DNA from: Mucilaginibacter terrenus
GTDB taxonomy: Bacteria; Bacteroidota; Bacteroidia; Sphingobacteriales; Sphingobacteriaceae
Assembly: GCF_003432065.1 (NCBI RefSeq)
Contig: NZ_QWDE01000001.1
Span: 2,046,001 to 2,110,000 of the forward strand
DNA length: 64,000 bases
Direction of reading: 5' to 3'
The notes under the pieces were generated by a model. That model had not been told where the DNA came from and made no database searches. It was given only the letters and a program-made list of their open reading frames with translations. This document shows positions 53,972 through 62,502 of the stretch, piece after piece. Numbering within the stretch: the first letter of the stretch is position 1; every line of letters begins with the position of its first letter. The position numbers and the translations under genes were made by a program.

Positions 53972-54690
53972 CGTATGCTGTTGGCTCCATTAATTAGCAT
54001 ATCAATTCCATTAATCTGAGTGGAACAGGTTGCAAGAAAATGAACCGCTTCGGCAACTTCTTCCACTTTTAATAATGCGCCATTTGGATGACTTTCTCTG
54101 ATCTGTTGTACAACCCTCTCATCAATACCACTAGTAAACTGTGTTTGCATAAAAGAGGGCGAAACAGTATTAGAGGTAATATTGAATTTAGCATTTTCTG
54201 AAGCCCAAAGCTTGGATAATTGCTGTAAATATGCCTTATTGGCCACGTACATTGCTGCACCTGCCGGCGGAACATTATGCAGTGCTGCAGTTAAAATAGT
54301 AATTATCTTTCCGCGTTTTCGTTTACGAAAACTGCTAATGGCAGCTTGCGTAAGCTCCACTGTTGGAACAATGTTCAATACAAACTCCTCCAAAAAGCTT
54401 TTAGGGTTTATTTTATGAAAATGAGTGGTTAAAAAGCTTCCTGCATAAGCATTGTTAATGAGAACGTCCGGAGCTATTTCATCTACTTTTTGCTTTAGCG
54501 CCGCAACACTTTCCTTACTGCCGAAATCGCAATATATAGATATTGTATTTAGAAACTCATTTAGGAGGTCATCAGCTTTGTCTTTAGACCTATTGTAAGT
54601 AAAGTATACCGTCCAACCAACTTCCTGCGCCAATCGCCTGGTAATTGCTTGTCCTAAGCCTGATGAACCGCCTATAATTAATACGATCAT
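53968..54690 (-). CDS. Short-chain dehydrogenase/reductase, possible 3-oxoacyl-ACP reductase-like
   Basis: The 240-residue protein has the NAD(P)-binding GGSSGLGQAITRRLA (~7-21), CDFGSKESVAAL, LINNAYAG (NNAG-like) and the catalytic YVANK (Tyr and Lys present). The position 13 residues before that Tyr, normally the catalytic Ser, reads Ala (ILTAALHN), with Thr one place earlier. It may therefore use Thr or be altered in mechanism. FabG-like context (ACP and MaoC-type protein overlapping upstream) suggests reduction of an ACP-bound keto group. It overlaps both neighbours by ATGA. Confidence 0.85.
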   Translation of the reverse strand: MIVLIIGGSSGLGQAITRRLAQEVGWTVYFTYNRSKDKADDLLNEFLNTISIYCDFGSKESVAALKQKVDEIAPDVLINNAYAGSFLTTHFHKINPKSFLEEFVLNIVPTVELTQAAISSFRKRKRGKIITILTAALHNVPPAGAAMYVANKAYLQQLSKLWASENAKFNITSNTVSPSFMQTQFTSGIDERVVQQIRESHPNGALLKVEEVAEAVHFLATCSTQINGIDMLINGANSIR

Positions 54691-55088
54691 TTTAACAGCC
54701 CTATTTGAATTTGTCCTGTAGCTACTGCTTTAAGATCTTGATTGATGAACTTGAATTTAAATACAGCTACTTTCACGGAGCTATGTATCTCTGCAACAAC
54801 TGACTTGAAAGTTAAATTGTCGTCAAGATATACAGGATATTTATACTTTATAGTTTGTGAATGTATAAGTACCTTTTTATCAGGCAGACATTCGCCGACA
54901 AAGTAGGAAATAAAACCATTTAGTATGTTGCCCTGCATCACTCTACCAGCAAACCCATGTTCAACAGCAAACTGTTCATTGGTATGTAGAAGGTTTTCGT
55001 CTTTAAAAAGCTTCACAAAACCATTGTAGATATCCTCTGAGATATAGAAACCTACCTCAAACTCATCACCTACTTTGAAATTATACAT
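54687..55088 (-). CDS. MaoC-like hotdog-fold dehydratase
   Basis: I place the start at ATG 55088 (133 residues), overlapping the ACP gene by 8 bases; a TTG at 55121 would only add an out-of-frame leader. The core FKDENLLHTNEQFAVEHGFAGRVMQGNILNGFISYFVG matches the R-hydratase/MaoC motif, with the catalytic Asp and His (D-x-N-x-x-H). The usual HG at the end of the motif reads QG. Such enzymes hydrate or dehydrate 3-hydroxyacyl/enoyl thioesters, here probably on the neighbouring ACP. Confidence 0.85.
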   Translation of the reverse strand: MYNFKVGDEFEVGFYISEDIYNGFVKLFKDENLLHTNEQFAVEHGFAGRVMQGNILNGFISYFVGECLPDKKVLIHSQTIKYKYPVYLDDNLTFKSVVAEIHSSVKVAVFKFKFINQDLKAVATGQIQIGLLK

Positions 55089-55323
55089 TCTTGGCTGATA
55101 TGCAATCAAGCATTTCACCAACGTTATTCCAGCTTTGTATCTCCTGGGAGGTAAACCTTATCTTGAAATAACGCTCTATTGCTACTACTAACTGTATATG
55201 GTTTAAAGAATCCCAATCGTCTACATCCTTTGCTGTAGTTTCGTAGGTTAACATTATATCTTCATTATCCAGGGTATCGATAAAAATATCGTTTACCTTT
55301 TTCAACATCTCGCTTTTTTCCAT
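55081..55323 (-). CDS. Acyl carrier protein (dedicated)
   Basis: The 80-residue protein has the phosphopantetheine attachment motif DDWDSLNHIQLVVAIE, with Ser39 as the attachment site, and a four-helix ACP pattern. It is not the housekeeping fatty-acid ACP: it lies between an FkbH-like gene (4 bp upstream) and a MaoC-like gene (8-base overlap). It should carry a specialised acyl group for polysaccharide decoration. Confidence 0.92.
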   Translation of the reverse strand: MEKSEMLKKVNDIFIDTLDNEDIMLTYETTAKDVDDWDSLNHIQLVVAIERYFKIRFTSQEIQSWNNVGEMLDCISAKNV

Positions 55324-55326
55324 TAT

Positions 55327-57048
55327 CTATTTCTTTGTTATAAAGCAGCTTTTTGTTTGATAGTTTTCTACATCCAAATACCAATAACCACACTTTTCCT
55401 CAAAGCCTAGATTAACGTAATGGTCTTTCACCAGTTCATTTTTCACAGTTGGCAGGTATTCCGCTTTGATTTGTAAAAAACCATTCAGCTTAGCAACATC
55501 AATTATTGCATTCAACGTAAAGTTTTCCATACCACGTTTTAGTACCCTACAGCTCATAAACCAGGACTCGATAAACATTGTAGACTGGCTTTCGGCTGCT
55601 AAGATAACTACTGCAATCAATCCATTATCGCCAAACTTGTCCTTTAAGGTAAATGACAGTGTGTAGTAATTATTGTTATTGGCTATACGGGCTATATCTT
55701 CATCCGTATATCTAACCGTTCTTAAGTTAAACTGGTTAGAACGTTGAGATAGTTGAGCTACTCTTGGGGTGTTAAACTTGTTGAAAGGCTCTACAATAGA
55801 GATCATGTCCAGGCTTTGCAGAAACTCTCCTTCGCTGGAAAAGCTCGCCTGAAGATTGGTACGCTTGGCTTCTACCTGATAAAGCTTTGTGCGCTCGGTA
55901 TCTTCGTTGGAAAACGACGCCGTTTCAAATAAATTTAAGGTGTACAAATACTCCAGATATTCGGCAGGATCAACCGGCAGTTCAGGTATGGTAAGCTCCG
56001 CAATGCTCTCGCGAACCACGTTCCGTTCATAAGGATTATCATCCAAAAACACCATTGAATCAAATCCGATGTTTAATACCTTTTGTATAGTGCGGATATT
56101 GTCTACTTTAGATTCCCAGTTAGCAACAAACAACGCTACATCCTCCATGCGAAGAACCATGTCCGGATGTTTTTGGAAAGGTTCTTTAGCTACAGACTCG
56201 GTATTCTTGCTGCAAACCGCAATAATTATCCCACGATTCTTTAGCTTTTTAATCCAATGCTGAAACTCTACAAAGGCTTTGCCGATACCAAGGCTACCCA
56301 GTTGAATATTTTCCAGCCCATCATCTCCAATCACGCCGCCCCACATGGTATTATCCAAATCAAGGATGAGGCATTTTTTAAACTTACCGTAGATAGCTCC
56401 AATTATATCCACAATACGTGCGGCCACAATTGGCAATACATCGATGCTTAAAACCATCTCTGAGTTGACGTAAACCGCAGGCTGAAACATTGTACTTTTA
56501 CCAAGCTGATTCTGAATACTTGCAATATCAAGCAAATAAAAGTTTGTCGCCTGCGCAGCATAGCTCATCAATTCATAGTTAAGTTTACGCAGCTGATAAA
56601 GAAAGGATGAAATGGTTTTATTAGCAAAGCTCCCGAATACGGAATCATTTATTTCGGGAAAATTAAAGTAAATAACTTTGGCGTTTGAATACTTTTTAAC
56701 CCTATTAAATAAATTTGAAATCAACTCTATCTGCAATTCTGCCAGTTTATGTTGTTCCCCTTGATCTAGTTTATTGTATTTAGAGAGAAGTTTGTGTGTG
56801 GAGTTGAAAATGACAATTACGTCAGGTGTAAATTTGTACAGTTCTGATGATGGATCAAATATCTGTTGCTCTATTTGGTTGAAATCGGCTTCAAATACAT
56901 CAAGGTTGTAACCGCGATCGTACCCGGTGCCGCGAAGCGCTTGATTAAGAAACTGGGTGGCGCTATCTCCTAGTAAAGCAATTTTTATTGTTGGCAGTTG
57001 AGAAAAATCGTTCTTTAAATTCTTTTTTAATTGAGAAAAAACTTTCAT
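55327..57048 (-). CDS. FkbH-like HAD-IIIC family protein
   Basis: The 573-residue protein has an N-terminal ~215-residue SGNH-like region (KIALLGDSATQFLNQAL). A HAD domain follows with LDLDNTMWGGVIGDDG (~229-244), AVCSKN and MVFLDDNPYERNVVRE, and then a GNAT-like C-terminal domain (SCRVLKRGMENFTLN). This three-part layout is that of FkbH-family enzymes. Characterised members take glyceryl from 1,3-bisphosphoglycerate, dephosphorylate it and load it on an ACP. The ACP gene directly downstream supports the same reaction here. Confidence 0.93.
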   Translation of the reverse strand: MKVFSQLKKNLKNDFSQLPTIKIALLGDSATQFLNQALRGTGYDRGYNLDVFEADFNQIEQQIFDPSSELYKFTPDVIVIFNSTHKLLSKYNKLDQGEQHKLAELQIELISNLFNRVKKYSNAKVIYFNFPEINDSVFGSFANKTISSFLYQLRKLNYELMSYAAQATNFYLLDIASIQNQLGKSTMFQPAVYVNSEMVLSIDVLPIVAARIVDIIGAIYGKFKKCLILDLDNTMWGGVIGDDGLENIQLGSLGIGKAFVEFQHWIKKLKNRGIIIAVCSKNTESVAKEPFQKHPDMVLRMEDVALFVANWESKVDNIRTIQKVLNIGFDSMVFLDDNPYERNVVRESIAELTIPELPVDPAEYLEYLYTLNLFETASFSNEDTERTKLYQVEAKRTNLQASFSSEGEFLQSLDMISIVEPFNKFNTPRVAQLSQRSNQFNLRTVRYTDEDIARIANNNNYYTLSFTLKDKFGDNGLIAVVILAAESQSTMFIESWFMSCRVLKRGMENFTLNAIIDVAKLNGFLQIKAEYLPTVKNELVKDHYVNLGFEEKCGYWYLDVENYQTKSCFITKK

Positions 57049-57126
57049 TATTCTTTACTGCCCTACTCTTAAATATTTGCTAAAATATAAAAATTTAGTC
57101 GCTTGGTGAAGCCTGCGGTGCTGTGC

Positions 57127-58269
57127 TTATTCGTTGGCCCCAAGGGCTTTCCTCATGACAGCTAAGTTTGTCTCCCCAAAATACTTTTGCCGAGCGTCTT
57201 CCAGGGTGTCCTTTGTAATGTTTAAGCCTGTAATACTGTCAAGTAGCTTTAGTCCCTCTTGTTTGTTGTTAGAACTCCAGATTCCTCCCAGTCCGGTGTT
57301 TGATAAAAAGCCCGCAAGCGTACTATCTGCCGGACCATGCCCGAATATTGGCCGGCCCGATTGAAGATAGCTGCTTAACTTGGTTGGCAAGCTTGTTTTT
57401 GAAAAAAGGTGTAAGCCTTTATTTAATGGGTACATGCTATAAACGAAATCGCATTTAGCCAGCAGTGGCACTATTTCTTGCTCAGGGAGGGTAGCATGTA
57501 ATTGGATATTATTTCTAAAGCGCTGAGGGACATCTTTACATTGTAAGTGGCAACCCCACAACTGCAAAACAAAATCTTTCCCTTTTTTATGACAGTACTC
57601 CTGTAGCAATTCTAAAAACTCAAATAGATGTTTGCTGGCATAAATGGACCCAATGTGCCCAACAATTATAGTCTTGCTTAAAGGATTTTTTTTGACAACT
57701 TCTATTGAGTTTACAGGTAAATATCTGTGGCAAACAGCTGCTTTGCATCCAGATAATTTGAAGTAGTAATACTGCATGCCGGCACTTATCACATCTACAG
57801 TTTTTACGCTTTGCAGAACCTTAATAGTGAGTTGCCGTGCAGAAGCAACCATAAAACGGTAACGTACAGATCTTGCGCAAAGCGCCCCAGCCCAGTCATC
57901 ATGTACAGTTAAATGAACTGTCTTGTTGTGATCTGCAAGATCCTGGGCTATACGTAACCCCTCATTGTGAGAGACGACCCAGTACACATCACATTCTATT
58001 GACAAGAGCTTCTTAACAATAGCGTCTACTCTGGGCACATCGCCCATTCCCAGCATCCTGGCTGTTTGGGTGATATCTGCGAGGAGCGGTCCACCCATAA
58101 CTGCATTACCAAGGTAGCCCTTTTCGTAACCTGCCGCCGTAGCATTACCAATGTAATACCAATTAATCTCAAACTCGCGGAGGTTAGCTACCAAACTCCT
58201 AAGAATAGCACCTCCGCCACCAACAATGGGTGAGTGAGCGGTAAAAAGGCATATCTTTTTTTTCTGCAT
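57127..58269 (-). CDS. Glycosyltransferase (GT-B fold)
   Basis: The 380-residue protein opens with ICLFTAHSPIVGGGGAILRSLV. Its C-terminal domain has IIVGHIGSIYASKHLFEFLELL (~215-236), LPEQEIVPLLAKCDFVYSMYPL and KTSLPTKLSSYLQSGRPIFGHGP (~305-330), where the EX7E motif is not obvious. Three neighbours (58273, 60288, 62503) share this style of GT-B with a KxSxYLxSGxPI/L block, suggesting a related subset. Donor unknown. Confidence 0.8.
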   Translation of the reverse strand: MQKKKICLFTAHSPIVGGGGAILRSLVANLREFEINWYYIGNATAAGYEKGYLGNAVMGGPLLADITQTARMLGMGDVPRVDAIVKKLLSIECDVYWVVSHNEGLRIAQDLADHNKTVHLTVHDDWAGALCARSVRYRFMVASARQLTIKVLQSVKTVDVISAGMQYYYFKLSGCKAAVCHRYLPVNSIEVVKKNPLSKTIIVGHIGSIYASKHLFEFLELLQEYCHKKGKDFVLQLWGCHLQCKDVPQRFRNNIQLHATLPEQEIVPLLAKCDFVYSMYPLNKGLHLFSKTSLPTKLSSYLQSGRPIFGHGPADSTLAGFLSNTGLGGIWSSNNKQEGLKLLDSITGLNITKDTLEDARQKYFGETNLAVMRKALGANE

Positions 58270-58272
58270 TTA

Positions 58273-59403
58273 TTATCCTCTTTTTAGCTCCGAGATGAAT
58301 TGTGACGCCACTACTGATATATTGCTACTATAAGGAACGTTATTAATTTTACTAATGCAGCTTTCAAAGTTCCCCTCCAAGTACTTAACTACACTATCAG
58401 GAACAATTATCTCAGTAAATCCTTTTGGAGTCCATGGTTTAGATACCGATATTACCGGTAGCCCGTGCTCCCGCATTGCGGCGAAAGATCCACTCTTTTC
58501 GATTACCGCCAAAGCTGTTGCAGATATACCAAAGTTCGCCTTGCTCAATTCAGCCGATATTACCTCTGCATTCTGTTCGCCAAGGACCTTTACCGCGAGG
58601 CCGGCACTTCGCCATTCTTCAGCCCAGCGTTGCTGCTCGTCGTTCTTTCGTCCAAGCATAGTTAAAGATACCGGTATGCTTCTTGTTTTCTGATAAAGAG
58701 CAGCCTCCCTGGCAAAAGTAGCGATAGGTGCCCTGTCATGTATCGCACCAAAAACAACAAACCTGATGCCTTGTGCCCGGTTAATATTTTGTTCTTCTGA
58801 AAGGTGTTTGACCGGAATATTACCGAATAAAGGCAAAATATCAGCGTGAAAGCCTAACTTATTAATTAACTGTTGATACAGCTTTGTATTTGTTTGAATT
58901 ACAGCAGGCCGTAACCTGGTGATTAATGATCTTATTAGAAGGCGTTGTACCTCTCCCCAGTACTGAAGCTTCTTAGACTCCTCTTTGGCTATACCCACCC
59001 AAAGCTCATGAAACATAATGTGCCATTTGCGGCCATTACTTAACTTTAACAAAGACTTCGATAAGCCAACTTTTAATCCTTTTGGATGATATCCAAAGGG
59101 AACATATTGCAAGCTTAGCCATTGTGGATTTAGCTGTTTAATCCATGTCTCTGCTTGTTGTATCCGGCCTTTAATTTCCATTGACGAGGACAAGCGTAGT
59201 ACGGGGACATTTACGCCATCAGCAAATTGATGTTCAACAATCGTATCTGTTACGTCACGATCATTTAGGGACAGCACTGCGCATTCATGACCTAGTTTAA
59301 ACAGTTCTGCCGCTAAGCGGCGGCTATAATCGCCAACCCCATCCTTGCCGGGTTCTAGCGAACTACATATTAATACAATACTTAAACTATTGTTATCATC
59401 CAT
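58273..59403 (-). CDS. Glycosyltransferase (GT-B fold, GT4-like)
   Basis: I use ATG 59403 (376 residues); an in-frame GTG at 59409 adds two codons. The N-terminal SSLEPGKDGVGDYSRRLAAEL (~15-35) is the acceptor-side glycine-rich loop seen in GT4 proteins. The C-terminal half has IRFVVFGAIHDRAPIATFA, VLGEQNAEVISAELSKANFGISATALAVIEKSGSFAAMREHGLPVISV. It follows the neighbouring GT by 3 bp in the same operon. Confidence 0.82.
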   Translation of the reverse strand: MDDNNSLSIVLICSSLEPGKDGVGDYSRRLAAELFKLGHECAVLSLNDRDVTDTIVEHQFADGVNVPVLRLSSSMEIKGRIQQAETWIKQLNPQWLSLQYVPFGYHPKGLKVGLSKSLLKLSNGRKWHIMFHELWVGIAKEESKKLQYWGEVQRLLIRSLITRLRPAVIQTNTKLYQQLINKLGFHADILPLFGNIPVKHLSEEQNINRAQGIRFVVFGAIHDRAPIATFAREAALYQKTRSIPVSLTMLGRKNDEQQRWAEEWRSAGLAVKVLGEQNAEVISAELSKANFGISATALAVIEKSGSFAAMREHGLPVISVSKPWTPKGFTEIIVPDSVVKYLEGNFESCISKINNVPYSSNISVVASQFISELKRG

Positions 59404-59565
59404 TATCACCCATTTATATTCAGGCTAACATCCGTTTATCAAATTATATATAACAGCATTGTTGCAAACAAATAACTGTAGATTAAATATTGTTTTTGCA
59501 TTTTTGATCAAAAGCAGCCTTAATAACATGCTATGATCAACCTAACCTTCTTACTGTTAACTTAA

Positions 59566-59748
59566 ATGCAAAAACCATTTTTGTATTGCTCTAAATGCAA
59601 TCAGCCGTTCCACTACAAACTTCCCCTACCTTTTTTGCTTACGCCTATTAGTTTTTTTATACCTCTTAAAAGGTTTTTTTGCGCCAAATGTATCTCATCA
59701 AGCTATAGAATTATGAAGAACAAGGAAGTAAGGAAATACCATATTTAA
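59566..59748 (+). CDS. Small two-CxxC (zinc-ribbon-like) hydrophobic protein
   Basis: This 60-codon plus-strand frame lies in the 346-bp gap between two minus-strand genes (59403 and 59750). It has two CxxC pairs (Cys8/Cys11 and Cys39/Cys42) separated by a Pro/Phe/Leu-rich stretch (PLPFLLTPISFFIPLKRFF), with a basic tail. Paired CxxC in such spacing looks like a zinc ribbon, perhaps with a membrane-dipping loop. The rest of the gap (59404-59565) has no other signal I can support. It may be an unannotated small protein; function unknown. Confidence 0.5.
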   Translation: MQKPFLYCSKCNQPFHYKLPLPFLLTPISFFIPLKRFFCAKCISSSYRIMKNKEVRKYHI

Positions 59749-59749
59749 A

Positions 59750-60283
59750 TTATTGTAATAGCCGACGGTAAGAAAGCTGGTAACTTAAATCAGGATTTCG
59801 CATTTTAATCAATTTAGCAGGCACCCCTCCTACAATTTCATAAGGAGATACATTTTTGGTGACTACTGCACCAGCTGAAACCACGGAGCCTTTACCTAGA
59901 GTTACACCGGGCATAATAATGGCCCTGGAACCTATCCACACGTAATCTTCAATAATCACAGGTTTTTCCCGTCCTTCAAAGTTAGGAGAGTAGGGATCGT
60001 GGTCGGCGGAAAGAATCATTACCTCCTGCGAAATAGAAACGTTAGAACCGATTGTGATACTACTTTTATTGTCTAATCTGCACTTGCCATTTACAACTGA
60101 ATTATCACCGATAGAAAATGACTCCGTACGGTCAAAACTGCAATCCATTAAGATAGCAGCATTGTGCCCAATATTGTACTTCATAATTCTACGATAGTAG
60201 AGCTGACGAATAGTATGGCTGGGTATTCGCGCGATCCAGCGATTGCATATAAAGATTCTTAACTCTGAGATGAAACGTCTCAT
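59750..60283 (-). CDS. Left-handed beta-helix acyltransferase (WcaF/LbH type)
   Basis: I choose ATG 60283 (177 residues), 4 bp after the glycosyltransferase stop; a longer frame from TTG 60391 would overlap that gene by 104 bases. Hexapeptide repeats are clear ([61 protein letters not shown]) with a catalytic His candidate in SADHDPYS. It ends [15 protein letters not shown]. It should O-acetylate a repeat-unit sugar. Confidence 0.9.
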   Translation of the reverse strand: MRRFISELRIFICNRWIARIPSHTIRQLYYRRIMKYNIGHNAAILMDCSFDRTESFSIGDNSVVNGKCRLDNKSSITIGSNVSISQEVMILSADHDPYSPNFEGREKPVIIEDYVWIGSRAIIMPGVTLGKGSVVSAGAVVTKNVSPYEIVGGVPAKLIKMRNPDLSYQLSYRRLLQ

Positions 60284-60287
60284 GGTT

Positions 60288-61403
60288 TTATAAATTACCT
60301 TCTTGCCAAAATCTCCTTTGGATTTCTTCCATATCAAACCTTTGTATAGCAAGCACTTTGGCGTTCGCCGAGATTTGTGCTTTTTCGGCAATTAATTTAA
60401 CAATATCCTTCGATAATACAGTTGCATTAAGTTCTCCACAGCTGACGGCAGCATTTGCACGTGTGAGCAAATTACATGCGGCACTATCTAGTGGCCCATG
60501 ATATAATATTGCCCCGGAGCTGCCCAAATAGCCAACCATTTTAGTAGAGAGACTGTATTTGTAAAAGTCTGGTCGGGTAAATTTAATGGGCAAATATAAA
60601 ATTGAACTACTGTCAAGTTCCTCTTTCAACTCCTTATCGTTTAACGACACGTCCCGATAACAAATAGTAAAAGGTCGCCTATCTAAGAAAGGAACATGCT
60701 GTGTGCCACGTAAAACAAGTTCAAAACTGTAGCCCTGTTCAACAAGAATATCCAATGCATCGGCCAATACTTTAAAAAGTGGTATATAGTCAATATGTAA
60801 CAGGCCGGCAAAATAAACGGTTATTGGTTTTACACTATCGTTTTGCGGATTGCTTAACTCACCTCTAGTTACTCCATCAGTTATAAGTTCATAAGTAGCG
60901 TTCCCAAATAATCTGGCATATTCGAGCCCTAATTCATCAGAAATAACCAATCGCCTTGCGGCTCTCTCCCACAAGATTTTACTATTTGTGTAGCTGCCAA
61001 ATGTTGTTGAGTAATGATCGTGAAAAGAAACCCACAATGGTTTGTCACCGCAGAATTTATCATTGCAAAGTGCGTCACTAAATGGCCCATGATCAACTAC
61101 GTGTAATACATCATAGTCTATTGATGTGGCGGCAACTTGTATCTTTTGGATTGTGGATTTTTTAAACCACCTGTGCCTTAAAATAGTGAACCATTTTCTG
61201 ACTTTCCATCTAGCCCACTTCCGAACAACCGGACTGGCATAAACCAAAATTTCTGTTATATCGCCTCTTTTGGGATTTATAGCGGTCTCTTCTACTACCA
61301 ATGACACTATTTCACTTTCGTGACCTTTAAATAGCCTACGAAGGATGCGATTGCCACCTCCGTTAGAGTATAAAGAAAATGGTTGATAGGTAAGTAGTTT
61401 CAC
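60288..61403 (-). CDS. Glycosyltransferase (GT-B fold)
   Basis: The 371-residue protein starts at GTG 61403 ([25 protein letters not shown], acceptor-side glycine loop). The donor half has [24 protein letters not shown] (~195-218), [17 protein letters not shown] and [26 protein letters not shown] (~290-315), like the style of 57127 and 62503. The stop is 4 bp before the acetyltransferase start. Donor and linkage unknown. Confidence 0.8.
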   Translation of the reverse strand: MKLLTYQPFSLYSNGGGNRILRRLFKGHESEIVSLVVEETAINPKRGDITEILVYASPVVRKWARWKVRKWFTILRHRWFKKSTIQKIQVAATSIDYDVLHVVDHGPFSDALCNDKFCGDKPLWVSFHDHYSTTFGSYTNSKILWERAARRLVISDELGLEYARLFGNATYELITDGVTRGELSNPQNDSVKPITVYFAGLLHIDYIPLFKVLADALDILVEQGYSFELVLRGTQHVPFLDRRPFTICYRDVSLNDKELKEELDSSSILYLPIKFTRPDFYKYSLSTKMVGYLGSSGAILYHGPLDSAACNLLTRANAAVSCGELNATVLSKDIVKLIAEKAQISANAKVLAIQRFDMEEIQRRFWQEGNL

Positions 61404-61412
61404 AAACTTAGA

Positions 61413-62477
61413 TTAATGTCGGCTGGATTGTGCTTCTACTATCTGCCTGATTGTTTCTTCTAGGGAAATTGTAATATTCCAGGTTGGATAATGTGATCTC
61501 ATTTTATCAAGATTAGATATGTAGCACATGTGATCGCCAATTCTGTTCTCATCCACATAAGAATAAACCTGTTCTTTACCAGTAAATTTTTCAGCTATCT
61601 TGAACGCCTCCCATATTGAGCAAGAATTAGCGCGGCCTCCACCAATATTGTAAACCTCGGCCGTACGTGGGGAGTTTATAAAAGCATCTATAAATGTAGC
61701 CACATCAAAAGAGTGGATATTGTCTCTTACCTGTTTGCCTTTGTAGCCAAATATCTTGTACTCCCGGTTTTCTATATTACATTTTACAAGGTAACTTAAA
61801 AAACCGTGCAGTTCTACACCAGAGTGGTTAGGTCCCGTTAAGCACCCGCCCCGCAAACAACAGGTAGGGATACCAAAATATCGCCCATATTCCTGCACCA
61901 TAACATCTGCTGCTACTTTTGATGCACCAAAAATAGAATGTTTACTTTGGTCAATTGGAAAGTCTTCAGTTATACCATTCGCAAAAGCCGGGTCTGCGTA
62001 ATCCCATCGTGTTTCTTTTTCGATCAGTTCAATGCTATTAGGGCGGTCTCCATAAACCTTGTTAGTAGACATATGTGCAAACGGTGATTCCGGGCACGCC
62101 TGACGAACAGCTTCCAACAGATTTAATGTGCCTACAGCATTGGTATCAAAATCATCAAAGGGTATAGCCGCAGCCCGGTCATGAGAAGGCTGTGCGGCTG
62201 TATGAACAATAGCATCGGGCCGAATTGCTTTTAGTAGGTTTAATACACCACTGCGGTCGCGCACATCTAATTCATGATGAATAAACTTAACGCCTAAATC
62301 GGTTTGGATACGATTTTGATTCCATCGGGTATCACCCTGAGGACCAAAAAAAACGGCTCGTTGGTTATTATCCAACCCGTGTATCTCCCATCCAAGACCA
62401 GCAAAGTAATAACAAACCTCTGATCCTATTAAACCAGAAGAGCCTGTAACTAATAATCTTTTAGCTTTGTTAGCCAT
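61413..62477 (-). CDS. NAD-dependent sugar epimerase/dehydratase (CDP-paratose 2-epimerase-like), copy 2
   Basis: This 354-residue extended SDR is a close paralogue of 31627-32694. They share [49 protein letters not shown] and [11 protein letters not shown] blocks, and [16 protein letters not shown] with an identical sequence. WNQNRIQTD and VVHTA-type regions agree with the CDP-paratose/tyvelose 2-epimerase-like group. The actual nucleotide sugar is uncertain. It precedes a GT-B gene by 9 bp in the operon. Confidence 0.8.
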   Translation of the reverse strand: MANKAKRLLVTGSSGLIGSEVCYYFAGLGWEIHGLDNNQRAVFFGPQGDTRWNQNRIQTDLGVKFIHHELDVRDRSGVLNLLKAIRPDAIVHTAAQPSHDRAAAIPFDDFDTNAVGTLNLLEAVRQACPESPFAHMSTNKVYGDRPNSIELIEKETRWDYADPAFANGITEDFPIDQSKHSIFGASKVAADVMVQEYGRYFGIPTCCLRGGCLTGPNHSGVELHGFLSYLVKCNIENREYKIFGYKGKQVRDNIHSFDVATFIDAFINSPRTAEVYNIGGGRANSCSIWEAFKIAEKFTGKEQVYSYVDENRIGDHMCYISNLDKMRSHYPTWNITISLEETIRQIVEAQSSRH

Positions 62478-62502
62478 ATTTATACAAGTATAGAATTACT
62501 TA

